Source: Paenibacillus amylolyticus (GTDB taxonomy: Bacteria; Bacillota; Bacilli; Paenibacillales; Paenibacillaceae). From it: a stretch of DNA of 64,000 nucleotides. The DNA lies in the NCBI RefSeq assembly GCF_001570725.1, contig NZ_BCNV01000005.1, positions 62,001 to 126,000 of the forward strand, written 5' to 3'. Shown here piece after piece: positions 46,026 through 55,105 of this stretch. Positions within the stretch are counted from its first letter, which is position 1. Every line of letters starts with the position of its first letter. The translations under genes and the position numbers were made by a program. Under the pieces are notes generated by a model. It was not told the DNA's origin. It did no database searches and saw only the letters and a program-made list of their open reading frames with translations.

Positions 46026-47135
46026 TTATTCCAATTCGATCTCCTTCACCGTCTCTCCCTCAACCAGCACCGGCTGATAGTAGGTGTTCGTTGGCAGATC
46101 CTTTTTGCCTTGAAGGTTCTTGATCACCCAGTCGGCAGCATCGCGGCCCATTTGCTCTTGGGGATGGGTTAGCGTGGTAAGCCGGATGTTGGCGTTCTTG
46201 GCGATGTACGAATTGTCCTGTCCAATGATGGATAACTCATCCGGGATCGAGATGCCGAGTTGCCTACAGGCGTGCACGACCTCTAGTCCCACCTCGTCGT
46301 TATAACAGACGATCGCGGTGAGCGAATCCCTGTTTTCGTCCAGATACGTTGCTACATTAGAAGATAAATCCGGTTTCGATGCGGTATCAAAGGAAAGCAC
46401 TTGCTCAGGATGGAACCTTAACTTCGCTTCACCCAGTGCCTTGATGTACCCCTTCATCCGGTACTTGCCTTGCAAATCATCCATTTTCGCAATAATGCCG
46501 ATCTGGGTGTGGCCTTTGGCGATCAATTCCCGTGTGGCAAGATAGCTGGATTGCACGTCATCCAGACAGAAGAATGGAACCTCCAGCTCTTCATAAAAGG
46601 CGTTAATCATCGTAAACGGCACATCCTGCTCCTTGAATGACAGGTAGTACGCAATATTGGGATTATACAGATTACTTTTGGTCGGTTCGACAATTAGGCC
46701 ATCCACGCCGTAGGAGAGCATCATTTCGAGTGCTTTTTTCTCCTGAGCCACATCATTATTGGTGCTGGCCAGCAGTAACGAGTAGTTGTCCTCATTCAGA
46801 CGACTCTCAATGCCGCGGATAATGGACGGAAAGATGTAATCCGAGATGTATGTCGTGATCACACCGATCGTTTTCTTCGACGTATGGCCGGCTGATCGTG
46901 ATCGATACTGATTGCTAACGTAAGTTCCTGAACCCTTTTCGCTTCGTAAAAACCCTTCGTTCGATAACTCCAAAATAGCCTTCCGCACCGTCTGGCGGCT
47001 TACGTTGTAGCTTTCCTGTAATGCCAACTCGGTTGGGATCTGTTCGCCTATGCTATATGTCCCCGAAAGGATATGACTCTTTATATCATCAATGATGACC
47101 TGATATTTTGGCTTCACGTAGTCCACTTCTTTCAT
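46026..47135 (-). CDS. araR: Arabinose operon repressor AraR
   Basis: A 369-aa repressor with a chimeric layout: an N-terminal GntR-type winged helix (residues about 10-75, SRQTVRKAILELSNEGFLRS) and a C-terminal LacI/GalR-like sugar-binding domain (KTIGVITTYISDYIF onward). L-arabinose releases it from DNA in Bacillus. It is divergent from araBDA, with AraR boxes at 47173 and 47375, the first close enough to its own start to suggest autoregulation. Confidence 0.92.
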   Translation of the reverse strand: MKEVDYVKPKYQVIIDDIKSHILSGTYSIGEQIPTELALQESYNVSRQTVRKAILELSNEGFLRSEKGSGTYVSNQYRSRSAGHTSKKTIGVITTYISDYIFPSIIRGIESRLNEDNYSLLLASTNNDVAQEKKALEMMLSYGVDGLIVEPTKSNLYNPNIAYYLSFKEQDVPFTMINAFYEELEVPFFCLDDVQSSYLATRELIAKGHTQIGIIAKMDDLQGKYRMKGYIKALGEAKLRFHPEQVLSFDTASKPDLSSNVATYLDENRDSLTAIVCYNDEVGLEVVHACRQLGISIPDELSIIGQDNSYIAKNANIRLTTLTHPQEQMGRDAADWVIKNLQGKKDLPTNTYYQPVLVEGETVKEIELE

Positions 47136-47172
47136 CGTTACTCATCTATATCAACGTTGTTGTTCAAATAGT

Positions 47173-47182
47173 TGTACGTACA
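47173..47182. promoter_or_regulatory. AraR operator, araR-proximal
   Basis: The core TGTACGTACA within ATAGTTGTACGTACATATT matches the Bacillus AraR box ATTTGTACGTACAAAT. It is 37 bp upstream of the araR start. Confidence 0.85.
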
Positions 47183-47366
47183 TATTTTAGCATGATTCAG
47201 TTTGAATGCATATAAAACAGCACAGTTTTTGAAATAAACCGTACATATCCGGCCTTTTGGATGGAGGTGTACCTTACAGCATAGCCAATTTATAGCCATA
47301 TAAGACCTTTAAATGGTCAAATAGAGTACAATATGTGTCCTTTGTAAGTATAACTATTATATATTA

Positions 47367-47395
47367 TTGACAAATGTACGTACAAAAAATATACT
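47367..47395 (+). promoter_or_regulatory. araBDA promoter with AraR operator in the spacer
   Basis: A near-ideal sigma-A promoter: TTGACA (47367-47372), 17-bp spacer, TATACT (47390-47395). The AraR core TGTACGTACA (47375-47384) lies inside the spacer, so bound AraR would block RNA polymerase. Confidence 0.9.
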
Positions 47396-47545
47396 AAGGC
47401 TGTCAGAAAAGGAAAGCGCATTCTTTGAAAACACAACAGGAAGCATTTATACAAAAATTCATGATTAGTCACTGCTATGAGTAGAAGCTTCACTTTATAT
47501 ATGCATCCTTTGGGATGTGAAATCGCGACCGGAGAGGGGATACAC

Positions 47546-49168
47546 GTGATTATGAGTCAACTGGACTTGAAAGAAGCTATTACCAAGGGCGCTACTTCGC
47601 TCGGAATTGAATTTGGATCAACGCGGATTAAGGCGGTGTTGATTGACGAGCGTTTTGAGACCATCGCGTCAGGCAGTTATGAATGGGAGAATCTCCTGAA
47701 AGATGGATATTGGACGTACAACCAGGAGGATATCATCACAGGTCTGCAAACGGCTTATCGTGAGATGAAGCAAGATGTAGAACAAAAATACGGAGTCACG
47801 CTGCGAACAGTCGGTTCTATCGGATTCTCGGCCATGATGCACGGATATATCGCATTGGATAGCGCGGGTGAACTGCTGGTACCGTTCCGCACGTGGCGTA
47901 ACGCTACGACGGGAGCAGCTGCAAGAGAGCTAACGGATCTTCTGCAGTTCAATATTCCTGAACGTTGGAGCATCGCTCACTTGTATCAAGCGATTTTGAA
48001 CGAAGAGGCGCATGTGCCACAGATCGATCACCTGACAACTCTGGCTGGATACATCCATTGGTTGCTGACGGGCAATAAGGCGATTGGGATCGGCGATGCT
48101 TCAGGCATTTTCCCAATTGACGAGTCTACACATAACTATCACCCATCCATGATCCAACAGTTCGACGAACAGATCGCAGGCAAAGGTTATCCGTGGAAAG
48201 TCGAGGACCTTCTGCCCAAGGTATATCTCGCGGGTGAGAATGCAGGTGCATTGACGGAAGCGGGAGCCAAACTGCTCGACCCTTCGCAAAATCTGCAAGC
48301 AGGCATCCCACTCTGCCCGCCAGAAGGCGATGCCGGAACGGGTATGGTGGCAACGAATAGCGTGAGAAAACGTACGGGGAACATCTCCGTCGGCACATCG
48401 GTATTTGCAATGATCGTACTGGAGAAGGAATTGTCCAAAGTGTATCCCGAGATCGATATGGTCACCACGCCGGATGGTAGCCCAGTAGGGATGGTGCATG
48501 CCAACAACTGTTCCAGTGATATCAACGCATGGGTTGGATTGTTCCGTGAATTCTCTCAAGCGATGGGATATGAAGTGGATAACGGTAAGTTGTTTAGCGT
48601 GTTGTTCAACAAGGCTTTGGAGGCAGACCCAGATGGTGGCGGCTTGCTCAGCTACGGTTACTACTCCGGTGAGAACATTACGGGACTTGAGAAAGGCCGT
48701 CCATTGTTCGTCCGCTCCCCGGAAAGCAACTTCAATCTGGCAAACTTCATGCGGACACATCTGTTCAGTGCCTTCGGTGCACTCAAGCTGGGTATGGACA
48801 TTTTGACGGAGGAAGAGAATGTAGCCATTGATAGTATTTTGGCTCACGGTGGCCTGTTCAAGACTCCTGTGGTCGGACAACGTATTGTAGCGGCTGCGAT
48901 GAATGTACCGGTATCCGTAATGTCTACCGCTGGTGAAGGCGGCGCATGGGGCATGGCGCTTCTGGCTTCGTACATGATCAACAAGGATCAAGAGGAGAGC
49001 CTGGATGTGTTCCTGGAGCAGAAAGTCTTTAACGATGTTGAGGGAGTTGAAGTGGCACCGGATGCATCGGATGTGAAAGGGTTTAAAGCATTTATCGAAC
49101 GCTATCGGAGTGGACTCACAATTGAGCAATCAGCCGTAGATCATCTGGTAGAGAACGGGAGGGAATAA
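47546..49168 (+). CDS. araB: L-ribulokinase AraB
   Basis: An FGGY-family kinase of 540 aa that phosphorylates L-ribulose to L-ribulose 5-phosphate in arabinose catabolism. Visible features are the N-terminal IEFGSTRIKAVL phosphate-binding motif, GFSAMMHGYI, and the C-terminal ATPase segment STAGEGGAWGMALLASY. GGAGAGGGG (47531-47539) spaces best with the GTG at 47546; ATG at 47552 is an alternative. First gene of the ara operon. A longer in-frame start at 47477 lacks ribosome-binding site. Confidence 0.94.
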   Translation: MIMSQLDLKEAITKGATSLGIEFGSTRIKAVLIDERFETIASGSYEWENLLKDGYWTYNQEDIITGLQTAYREMKQDVEQKYGVTLRTVGSIGFSAMMHGYIALDSAGELLVPFRTWRNATTGAAARELTDLLQFNIPERWSIAHLYQAILNEEAHVPQIDHLTTLAGYIHWLLTGNKAIGIGDASGIFPIDESTHNYHPSMIQQFDEQIAGKGYPWKVEDLLPKVYLAGENAGALTEAGAKLLDPSQNLQAGIPLCPPEGDAGTGMVATNSVRKRTGNISVGTSVFAMIVLEKELSKVYPEIDMVTTPDGSPVGMVHANNCSSDINAWVGLFREFSQAMGYEVDNGKLFSVLFNKALEADPDGGGLLSYGYYSGENITGLEKGRPLFVRSPESNFNLANFMRTHLFSAFGALKLGMDILTEEENVAIDSILAHGGLFKTPVVGQRIVAAAMNVPVSVMSTAGEGGAWGMALLASYMINKDQEESLDVFLEQKVFNDVEGVEVAPDASDVKGFKAFIERYRSGLTIEQSAVDHLVENGRE

Positions 49169-49169
49169 C

Positions 49170-49865
49170 ATGTTAGAACAACTGAAGGAAGAGGTATTCC
49201 AGGCGAATCTGGAACTGCCAAAGCATGGACTTGTGAAATTCACATGGGGTAACGTCAGCGCAATCGATCGGGAAAGCGGTCTGTTCGTGATCAAACCAAG
49301 TGGCGTCAGCTACGATGTGATGAAAGCAAGCGACATGGTTGTGGTTGATCTGGACGGTAACGTGGTGGAGGGTGAGATGAGACCTTCCTCGGACACTGCA
49401 ACACATGCCGTACTATATAAGCATTACTCGGAGATTGGCGGTATTGTGCACACACACTCCACATGGGCGACCATCTGGGCGCAAGCCGGACTGGACGTAC
49501 CTGTAATGGGAACGACGCATGCAGACACGTTCTACGGGGCGGTGCCTTGCGCGCGTTTCCTGAATCAGGACGAGGTTGATCGTGGATACGAAGCGGAGAC
49601 GGGTCGCGTCATTATTGAAACGTTTGAACAGCGCGGGATTGATGTTATGGCCGTTCCAGCAGTGCTGCTCCATGGTCACGCACCGTTTACGTGGGGGAAA
49701 GATGCCAAGTCTGCGGTGGTGAACAGCGTCGTGCTAGAGGAAGTGTGCAAAATGAACCTGTACGCTCGGCAGTTAAATAACTTCGCGAAGGAACTGCCAC
49801 AAGGCATTCTGGATAAACACTATCTGCGAAAACACGGAAAAGACGCGTATTACGGACAGAAGTAA
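49170..49865 (+). CDS. araD: L-ribulose-5-phosphate 4-epimerase AraD
   Basis: A class II aldolase-fold zinc enzyme of 231 aa that converts L-ribulose 5-phosphate to D-xylulose 5-phosphate. Metal ligands are the His pair in VHTHSTWATIWAQ and the later HGHAPFTWG. GGGAGGG precedes the ATG, and araB stops just one base upstream. Second gene of the ara operon; followed by the repeat-bearing gap before araA. Confidence 0.95.
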   Translation: MLEQLKEEVFQANLELPKHGLVKFTWGNVSAIDRESGLFVIKPSGVSYDVMKASDMVVVDLDGNVVEGEMRPSSDTATHAVLYKHYSEIGGIVHTHSTWATIWAQAGLDVPVMGTTHADTFYGAVPCARFLNQDEVDRGYEAETGRVIIETFEQRGIDVMAVPAVLLHGHAPFTWGKDAKSAVVNSVVLEEVCKMNLYARQLNNFAKELPQGILDKHYLRKHGKDAYYGQK

Positions 49866-49965
49866 TTAGGTTGTGTATCGATCGGATGACACTAATCCAA
49901 TCGAATAGGTCTTGTGCTACTACTGCCAACGAAGTTGTATAAAACTTTTACACGATAACGGAGAG

Positions 49966-50077
49966 TGCAGTACCAATCTGTAGAAGCGAAGCGCTCGCCT
50001 TTATAACCGGATATCATCCTTATTAAAATTGATTAAAGATATCCGGGGATAACCAGCGATCGAAAGATGGTACTGCA
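49966..50077 (+). repeat. Dispersed two-stem repeat element, copy 3
   Basis: Lies between araD and araA. Inner stem CCGGATATC (50007-50015)/GATATCCGG (50038-50046); outer stem TGCAGTACCAATCT (49966-49979)/AGATGGTACTGCA (50065-50077), one bulge. Conserved blocks GAAGCGAAGCGCTCGCCTTTA and AACCAGCGATCGAAAG match copies 1 and 2. This copy has the clearest outer stem. Confidence 0.8.
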
Positions 50078-50138
50078 ATCGGAGTGGTAAGTGTAATCCA
50101 TTGGTTCAACTATAAAATAATGAAATGAGGATGATTAT

Positions 50139-51557
50139 ATGTCAGCAGCAAAAGAATTCTGGTTTGTGGTCGGTTCACAGCACTTGTATGGAGAAGAGGC
50201 ACTGGGCGAAGTAAAAGCCAACGCACAAAAAATCACCGATGCTCTTAATGCAAGCGGCGTGCTGCCGTACCCGCTCGTATTGCAGGATCTGGCGGTAAGC
50301 GCAGATAAAATCACGAGCACGATGAAGGAAGTCAACTATCGCGACGAAGTAGCGGGTGTGATTACGTGGATGCATACGTTCTCCCCGGCGAAAATGTGGA
50401 TTCGTGGTACGAAATTGCTGCAAAAACCTTTGCTGCACTTGGCGACCCAATTCAATGAAAGCATTCCATGGGCAACCATCGATATGGACTTCATGAACTT
50501 GAACCAAGCGGCACATGGTGACCGCGAATATGGCTTCATCAATGCCCGTCTGAGAAAACAAAACAAAATCGTTGTTGGCTACTGGGAGCGCCCAGAAGTA
50601 CAACAGCAGGTTGCAGACTGGATGGACGTAGCGGTAGCTTATAATGAAAGCTTTAACATCAAAGTAGCTCGCTTCGGTGATAACATGCGTAACGTGGGCG
50701 TAACCGAAGGGGATAAAGTGGAAGCACAGATCCAATTCGGTTGGACCGTTGATTACTTCGGCATCGGCGACCTCGTGCAATACGTGAACGCTGTAACAGA
50801 GCAGGAAATCGATGATCTGATCGCTCAGTACGGAGACCTCTACGAATTCGATTACGGCACAAACAGCAAGGAAGCTTGGGAAAGCAGTGTACGTGTGCAA
50901 GCGAGTTATGAGATTGCCATTAAACGTTTCCTGGACGAAGGTGGTTACAGTGCCTTCACTACAAACTTCGAAGATCTGCATGGCATGAAACAGCTTCCGG
51001 GTCTGGCTGTACAACGCCTGATGGCTCAGGGATACGGATTTGCCGGTGAGGGTGACTGGAAAACGGCTGCGCTGGATCGTTTGCTGAAAATCATGGCCCA
51101 TAACGAGAATACAGGCTTCATGGAAGATTACACCTACGAGATGGCCGCTGGACAGGAAGCGATCCTGCAATCTCACATGCTTGAAGTAGATCCGACACTT
51201 GCCAGCACCAAACCAAGAATCATCGTGTCCCCACTGGGCATTGGCGATCGTGAAGATCCGGCACGTCTCGTATTCGACGGTAAAGCAGGCGAAGGTGTCG
51301 TGGTATCCATGGCAGACTTCGGTACCCACTACAAACTGTTGATCAATGAAGTATCCGCATTTGAGCCAACCGTTCCAGCACCTAACCTGCCGGTAGCACG
51401 TGTTCTGTGGAGCGTGAAGCCGAACTTCCAGGACGGGGTAAAAGCATGGATCGAAAATGGTGGTGGTCACCATACGGTTGTATCCTTGAACCTGACGACA
51501 GATCAGATCGTGACGTATGCGAAGCTGGTAAATCTGGAGTACGTTATTATTAAGTAA
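50139..51557 (+). CDS. araA: L-arabinose isomerase AraA
   Basis: A 472-aa Mn-dependent isomerase converting L-arabinose to L-ribulose, the first pathway step. Characteristic segments are FWFVVGSQHLYGEEAL at the N-terminus, MHTFSPAKMWIRG near residue 80, and TNFEDLHGMKQLPGLAVQRL near 275. GAGGATG precedes the ATG. Third gene of the operon, after a 273-bp gap containing the dispersed repeat. Terminator at 51606. Confidence 0.96.
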   Translation: MSAAKEFWFVVGSQHLYGEEALGEVKANAQKITDALNASGVLPYPLVLQDLAVSADKITSTMKEVNYRDEVAGVITWMHTFSPAKMWIRGTKLLQKPLLHLATQFNESIPWATIDMDFMNLNQAAHGDREYGFINARLRKQNKIVVGYWERPEVQQQVADWMDVAVAYNESFNIKVARFGDNMRNVGVTEGDKVEAQIQFGWTVDYFGIGDLVQYVNAVTEQEIDDLIAQYGDLYEFDYGTNSKEAWESSVRVQASYEIAIKRFLDEGGYSAFTTNFEDLHGMKQLPGLAVQRLMAQGYGFAGEGDWKTAALDRLLKIMAHNENTGFMEDYTYEMAAGQEAILQSHMLEVDPTLASTKPRIIVSPLGIGDREDPARLVFDGKAGEGVVVSMADFGTHYKLLINEVSAFEPTVPAPNLPVARVLWSVKPNFQDGVKAWIENGGGHHTVVSLNLTTDQIVTYAKLVNLEYVIIK

Positions 51558-51605
51558 AAGTGGATTGGCAGCTACTGCCTGAACTCATACAAATTCTTTC
51601 TCTGT

Positions 51606-51636
51606 GGCCGGGGGTTAACCCTCGGCCCTTTGTTTG
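51606..51636 (+). terminator. Terminator after araA
   Basis: GGCCGGGGGTT pairs with AACCCTCGGCC (one mismatch), followed by a T-rich stretch. Confidence 0.8.
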
Positions 51637-51717
51637 TTATGCTGAGAAGCATGATGTGAAGCTGAACAAGGATGGGCTTTTTCATAGAGATGGGATAAGA
51701 AATGGAGGAGGATAGAT

Positions 51718-52488
51718 ATGTACACAAAAGAAAGCTTAATGCAGCAACTAGAGCAGCTTAATGTTGATGGGCAAGGCACGTTGCTCATTCACTCTTCGAT
51801 GAAAAGTATAGGCGAGGTTGAAGGTGGAGCAGACACGGTGTTGGATGCCTTTAGCGAATATATGAAAGAGGGATTGTTGGTGCTTCCCACGCATACATGG
51901 TCTACCATTAATGCAGATAACCCAGTGTTCCACGTGGAAACTTCTTCCTGTTGTGTGGGTATTCTTCCTGAACTATTTCGTAAACGTCCGGGCGTGGTTC
52001 GTTCGTGGCACCCTACGCACTCGGTAGCGGCACTAGGAAGGGACGCAGAGGCATTTACGAAGGACGATCATCTCTTCAATACACCGTGTGCAAGAGGCTC
52101 AGCATGGGGGAAACTGTTAGATCGGAAAGCGACGATCTTGTTAGTAGGTGTTGATTTGAAGCGGAATACATTTATCCATGGGGTCGAAGAGTGGGTGGAC
52201 ATCCCTGGCAGAATGACGGACGAGCATGAGATGCTTTATACGGTTTTACCGGATGGAAGCCAAATTTCGGTACCGTCTCGCAGACATTGTGGATTGCCAT
52301 GGTCGGAGCATTTCTGGAAAGTAGACGAGGTACTGGTTCGCGAAGGTGCGATGCGTAAAGGAAAGCTCGGGGATGCGGTTGTTAGCGTGTGTGATGCGGC
52401 TAAGACAGCAGAGGTAATCACGGAGATGCTCAAGCATAACCCCGATCTATTCACGGATAATCTCCCTCTGGATGAAGTAAACGAATAA
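51718..52488 (+). CDS. AAC(3)-family N-acetyltransferase
   Basis: A 256-aa member of the aminoglycoside 3-N-acetyltransferase family. Motifs include TLLIHSSMKSIG near residue 20, LLVLPTHTWS near 53, RSWHPTHSVAALG near 97 and RKATILLVGVDL near 135. Chromosomal members in bacilli (YokD-like) may act on other amines, so resistance is not implied. TGGAGGAGG precedes the ATG. Free-standing after the ara operon; a small hairpin (52496-52519) follows. Confidence 0.88.
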   Translation: MYTKESLMQQLEQLNVDGQGTLLIHSSMKSIGEVEGGADTVLDAFSEYMKEGLLVLPTHTWSTINADNPVFHVETSSCCVGILPELFRKRPGVVRSWHPTHSVAALGRDAEAFTKDDHLFNTPCARGSAWGKLLDRKATILLVGVDLKRNTFIHGVEEWVDIPGRMTDEHEMLYTVLPDGSQISVPSRRHCGLPWSEHFWKVDEVLVREGAMRKGKLGDAVVSVCDAAKTAEVITEMLKHNPDLFTDNLPLDEVNE

Positions 52489-52824
52489 TACAAAGAGCCG
52501 TCCGGTAGCCGGATGGCTTAATACGACCACCTGATGATAGCTGAATAACTCCCGAGCAGCTGATTTTCCTCTCCTGTTTGTACTCTAAACCTTCAAAAGC
52601 ATTCATAAATCATCAGAAATAGATCAGGATTTCGATCAGAGGTTGGTCGGACTTCCAGTGTATGGGCTACTCACCCTTATGGTGGTGTGATAAGATATGG
52701 TTAAATTAACCAATAAGTATGGCGTAGCAGAATTGTATAGGTGTTTATTGAAGTTAAATATAAGTATCACATAGAATCATGAACGACCACGTTGTCATTG
52801 TAGCATCTAAGAAGGAGAAGATTC
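52489..52824. other. Intergenic region upstream of the GGDEF gene
   Basis: About 335 bp with no supported gene. It holds a hairpin AGCCGTCCGG/CCGGATGGCT at 52496-52519 (possible terminator, no T-run) and a perfect 13-bp palindrome GGTTAAATTAACC at 52699-52711 that may be an operator for the cyclase gene. Confidence 0.45.
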
Positions 52825-54519
52825 GTGAACCCATTAGTATGGTATGATCTCTTTTTATTTGTCCTATTGTTCGGTGTAGGTGTATATGTGTTTGCTACGG
52901 TTAGAATTACGAACTTACATAAGGTGTACTTTTTATTCCACGGGTTGATGATGCTCTGGCCTTTCTGCCAATTTGCGAGTACGCTCACGGATGATTCCGG
53001 CTTACAGCTGTTCTACGTTACGTTATCTTTCGTCGCGGTCTCCTTACTTGGGAGCGGATGGCTTCTACTGACGATCTTTATTACCGGCTATTCAGAGCGT
53101 TTGACTGCAAAAGGAACGTTCCTGCTATTTGTCCCTGCGGTGATCGGGGCTATAGGTGTGGTCGCAAATCCATGGAATGAGTTCGTCATCCCGCTGGAGG
53201 GCGGGTATATCGAGCGGGCTTACGGCCCTTGGTTCTGGGTTGTGATGATTATTCTGGTGAGCTATTTCGTGACGTCTCTCGTGGTTCTATTCCGGGCGGT
53301 GTATTCTTCGCAGACGTCTGCCATGATCAAAAAACAGGTGAGGATCACCCTATGGGGTATCTTTGTCTTAGCTGTTTTTGCAACGATTGATGCGATTCTG
53401 AATGTCGTTCTAGCCCGCTGGTTGCCGATCATTCCTGGCATGACATCACTGGGGATCTTTCTGTCGGACCTGTTCTTTGTCTATGTGATCAAAAGATACA
53501 ATGTGTTCGATCTGGTCTCCATCGCCCATGAGGATGTAATCAATACCATTCCATATGGCATCCTGGTACTGGATGAGAATGAAGTTATTGTTGAAGCAAA
53601 CAAAGCCTCACGATCCTTTATGGATCTGCATGTGGGGGATTCTTTTGATATGGAAGCCTTTCTGGAGTCTGTTCATGTTGTGGGCAGCTGTCGGGAGTTC
53701 GTGAATCACTATAAGAAAAAAGAAAATACCCTCTCTCACATTGAAGTGATCGTGGAGCGGGACAACAACATCCGACATTATATCCTGCAATCGTCTCCGA
53801 TTGTGGATTCGGCTCTTGTGCCGATCGGTCATATTCTCACGTTCCAGGATGTCTCACAGGAGCGTTTCTACGTGAAAGAGATGAATCGCCAGAACGTAAC
53901 ACTCCAGGAGCGAAACCAGGCGCTAGACTTGATACGTCAGGAGTTATCCGAGGCCAATCGCAAACTGGAGGAACTTGCGCTGACGGACAGTTTAACCAAC
54001 TGTTACAACCGTCGATATCTGACCCAACACTTGAATCATGAAGTCATTACCAATATTCAATACAAAACACCATTTTCACTCCTACTGCTCGATATCGACT
54101 ACTTCAAAGCGATTAATGATCGCTATGGGCATGTCATCGGGGACGAAGTGCTCGTCCGCACGGCGGAGGCCGTCAAACAATCGATTCGCAGTACCGATAT
54201 CCTGACGCGTTATGGCGGGGAAGAGTTCATGATCTACCTTCCGCATACGGAGCATGATTTGGCGAATCAAATCGCGGAGCGCGTAAGATTAGCGGTGGAG
54301 TCCAACCGCATTGTAGTGGATCACGAGATTATGCAGGTGTCGATTACGATTAGTATCGGGATTCTGTCCTTTGAGGACTTTGAAATGGAGCATGTACCGG
54401 ACAACCCAGAGGGGTATTTGACGCAGCTATTCGCTGCGGTGGATAAGGCGTTGTATCAGGCGAAGCAGAATGGGCGTAATAGGATTGAGTTTGCGGCGTT
54501 TGAGCGGGGAGTTGTATGA
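52825..54519 (+). CDS. Membrane diguanylate cyclase (GGDEF) with PAS domain
   Basis: A 564-aa cyclase making c-di-GMP from GTP. GTG start with GAAGGAG. Seven N-terminal membrane segments (7TM sensor of the histidine-kinase type, about 1-220) and a PAS-like domain (about 235-345) precede a short coiled coil and the GGDEF domain. The active-site motif is GGEEF at 464-468 and the inhibitory I-site RSTD lies five residues upstream, so product inhibition is expected. The BcsA-like PilZ protein at 33841 is a possible user of its product, but they are far apart. Confidence 0.92.
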   Translation: MNPLVWYDLFLFVLLFGVGVYVFATVRITNLHKVYFLFHGLMMLWPFCQFASTLTDDSGLQLFYVTLSFVAVSLLGSGWLLLTIFITGYSERLTAKGTFLLFVPAVIGAIGVVANPWNEFVIPLEGGYIERAYGPWFWVVMIILVSYFVTSLVVLFRAVYSSQTSAMIKKQVRITLWGIFVLAVFATIDAILNVVLARWLPIIPGMTSLGIFLSDLFFVYVIKRYNVFDLVSIAHEDVINTIPYGILVLDENEVIVEANKASRSFMDLHVGDSFDMEAFLESVHVVGSCREFVNHYKKKENTLSHIEVIVERDNNIRHYILQSSPIVDSALVPIGHILTFQDVSQERFYVKEMNRQNVTLQERNQALDLIRQELSEANRKLEELALTDSLTNCYNRRYLTQHLNHEVITNIQYKTPFSLLLLDIDYFKAINDRYGHVIGDEVLVRTAEAVKQSIRSTDILTRYGGEEFMIYLPHTEHDLANQIAERVRLAVESNRIVVDHEIMQVSITISIGILSFEDFEMEHVPDNPEGYLTQLFAAVDKALYQAKQNGRNRIEFAAFERGVV

Positions 54520-54528
54520 AAAGGGAAA

Positions 54529-54562
54529 TAAAAGAGAGTGGGGGCGTTACTCCACTCTTTTG
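54529..54562 (+). terminator. Terminator after the GGDEF gene
   Basis: AAAAGAGAGTGG pairs with CCACTCTTTT through a two-base bulge, and ends in T-rich sequence. Confidence 0.65.
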
Positions 54563-54593
54563 GTATTAAAGAATGATGTTGATACAGATATAT

Positions 54594-54941
54594 TTAATCG
54601 GAATTTTTATGTGAGTTTTCGATAGCATTTATAACTTCTTTGCTAATATTGGTCAATGAAACGATTGTATCTGCACTTTTGCCGCTTATTAAAGTTATAT
54701 GTTCATCCAAGGCTCTTTTGTACTCAGAGTCTTCTTTGAATTTAAAGATTTCTTCAGCAGTAACCTGCAATCCATTGATTATTTTCTCAAGAGTCTCCAA
54801 AGAAATGTTACGATCTCCCCGTTCAACTCCACCAATATAGCTGTAATGAAGCCCTGCTGCTTCGGCCAGTTGTTCCTGAGTCCAGCCTTTTGCCTTCCTT
54901 AACTCACGAATTCGATTTCCTACGTCCTCTGGTAAACTCAT
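54594..54941 (-). CDS. XRE-family transcriptional regulator
   Basis: A 115-aa protein with an N-terminal HTH_3 domain (residues about 8-65: IRELRKAKGWTQEQLAEAAG, YIGGVERGDRNIS) and a short C-terminal helix extension. GTGGAGG precedes the ATG. It is divergent from the TPR-like gene at 55106. A 14-bp palindrome at 55022 in between is a plausible operator. Confidence 0.9.
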   Translation of the reverse strand: MSLPEDVGNRIRELRKAKGWTQEQLAEAAGLHYSYIGGVERGDRNISLETLEKIINGLQVTAEEIFKFKEDSEYKRALDEHITLISGKSADTIVSLTNISKEVINAIENSHKNSD

Positions 54942-55021
54942 TTGATCACCTCCACTTAAGGTTAGAAGAGGTTATAGAATCCTTACAGACTAATATGTGC
55001 AAACTGTATCATTGAATAAAA

Positions 55022-55035
55022 GTACTTATAAGTAC
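55022..55035. promoter_or_regulatory. Palindromic operator candidate between XRE and TPR-like genes
   Basis: GTACTTATAAGTAC is a perfect 14-bp dyad in the divergent intergenic region, the size expected for an XRE dimer site. Confidence 0.55.
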
Positions 55036-55105
55036 AATTTAGATTGATCTTCTTTTGATTTATCTATACAATACTAAGGAAATGGATAATTAAGGAGGAT
55101 TATCT

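Noticed and set aside
48101..49129. 342-aa open frame antisense to araB
   Set aside because: Same reasoning: shadow of a GC-biased gene with no independent support.
50175..51473. 432-aa open frame antisense to araA
   Set aside because: Codon-bias shadow: no ribosome-binding site, composition rich in His/Cys/Phe, and no family resemblance, while the plus strand encodes an undoubted isomerase.
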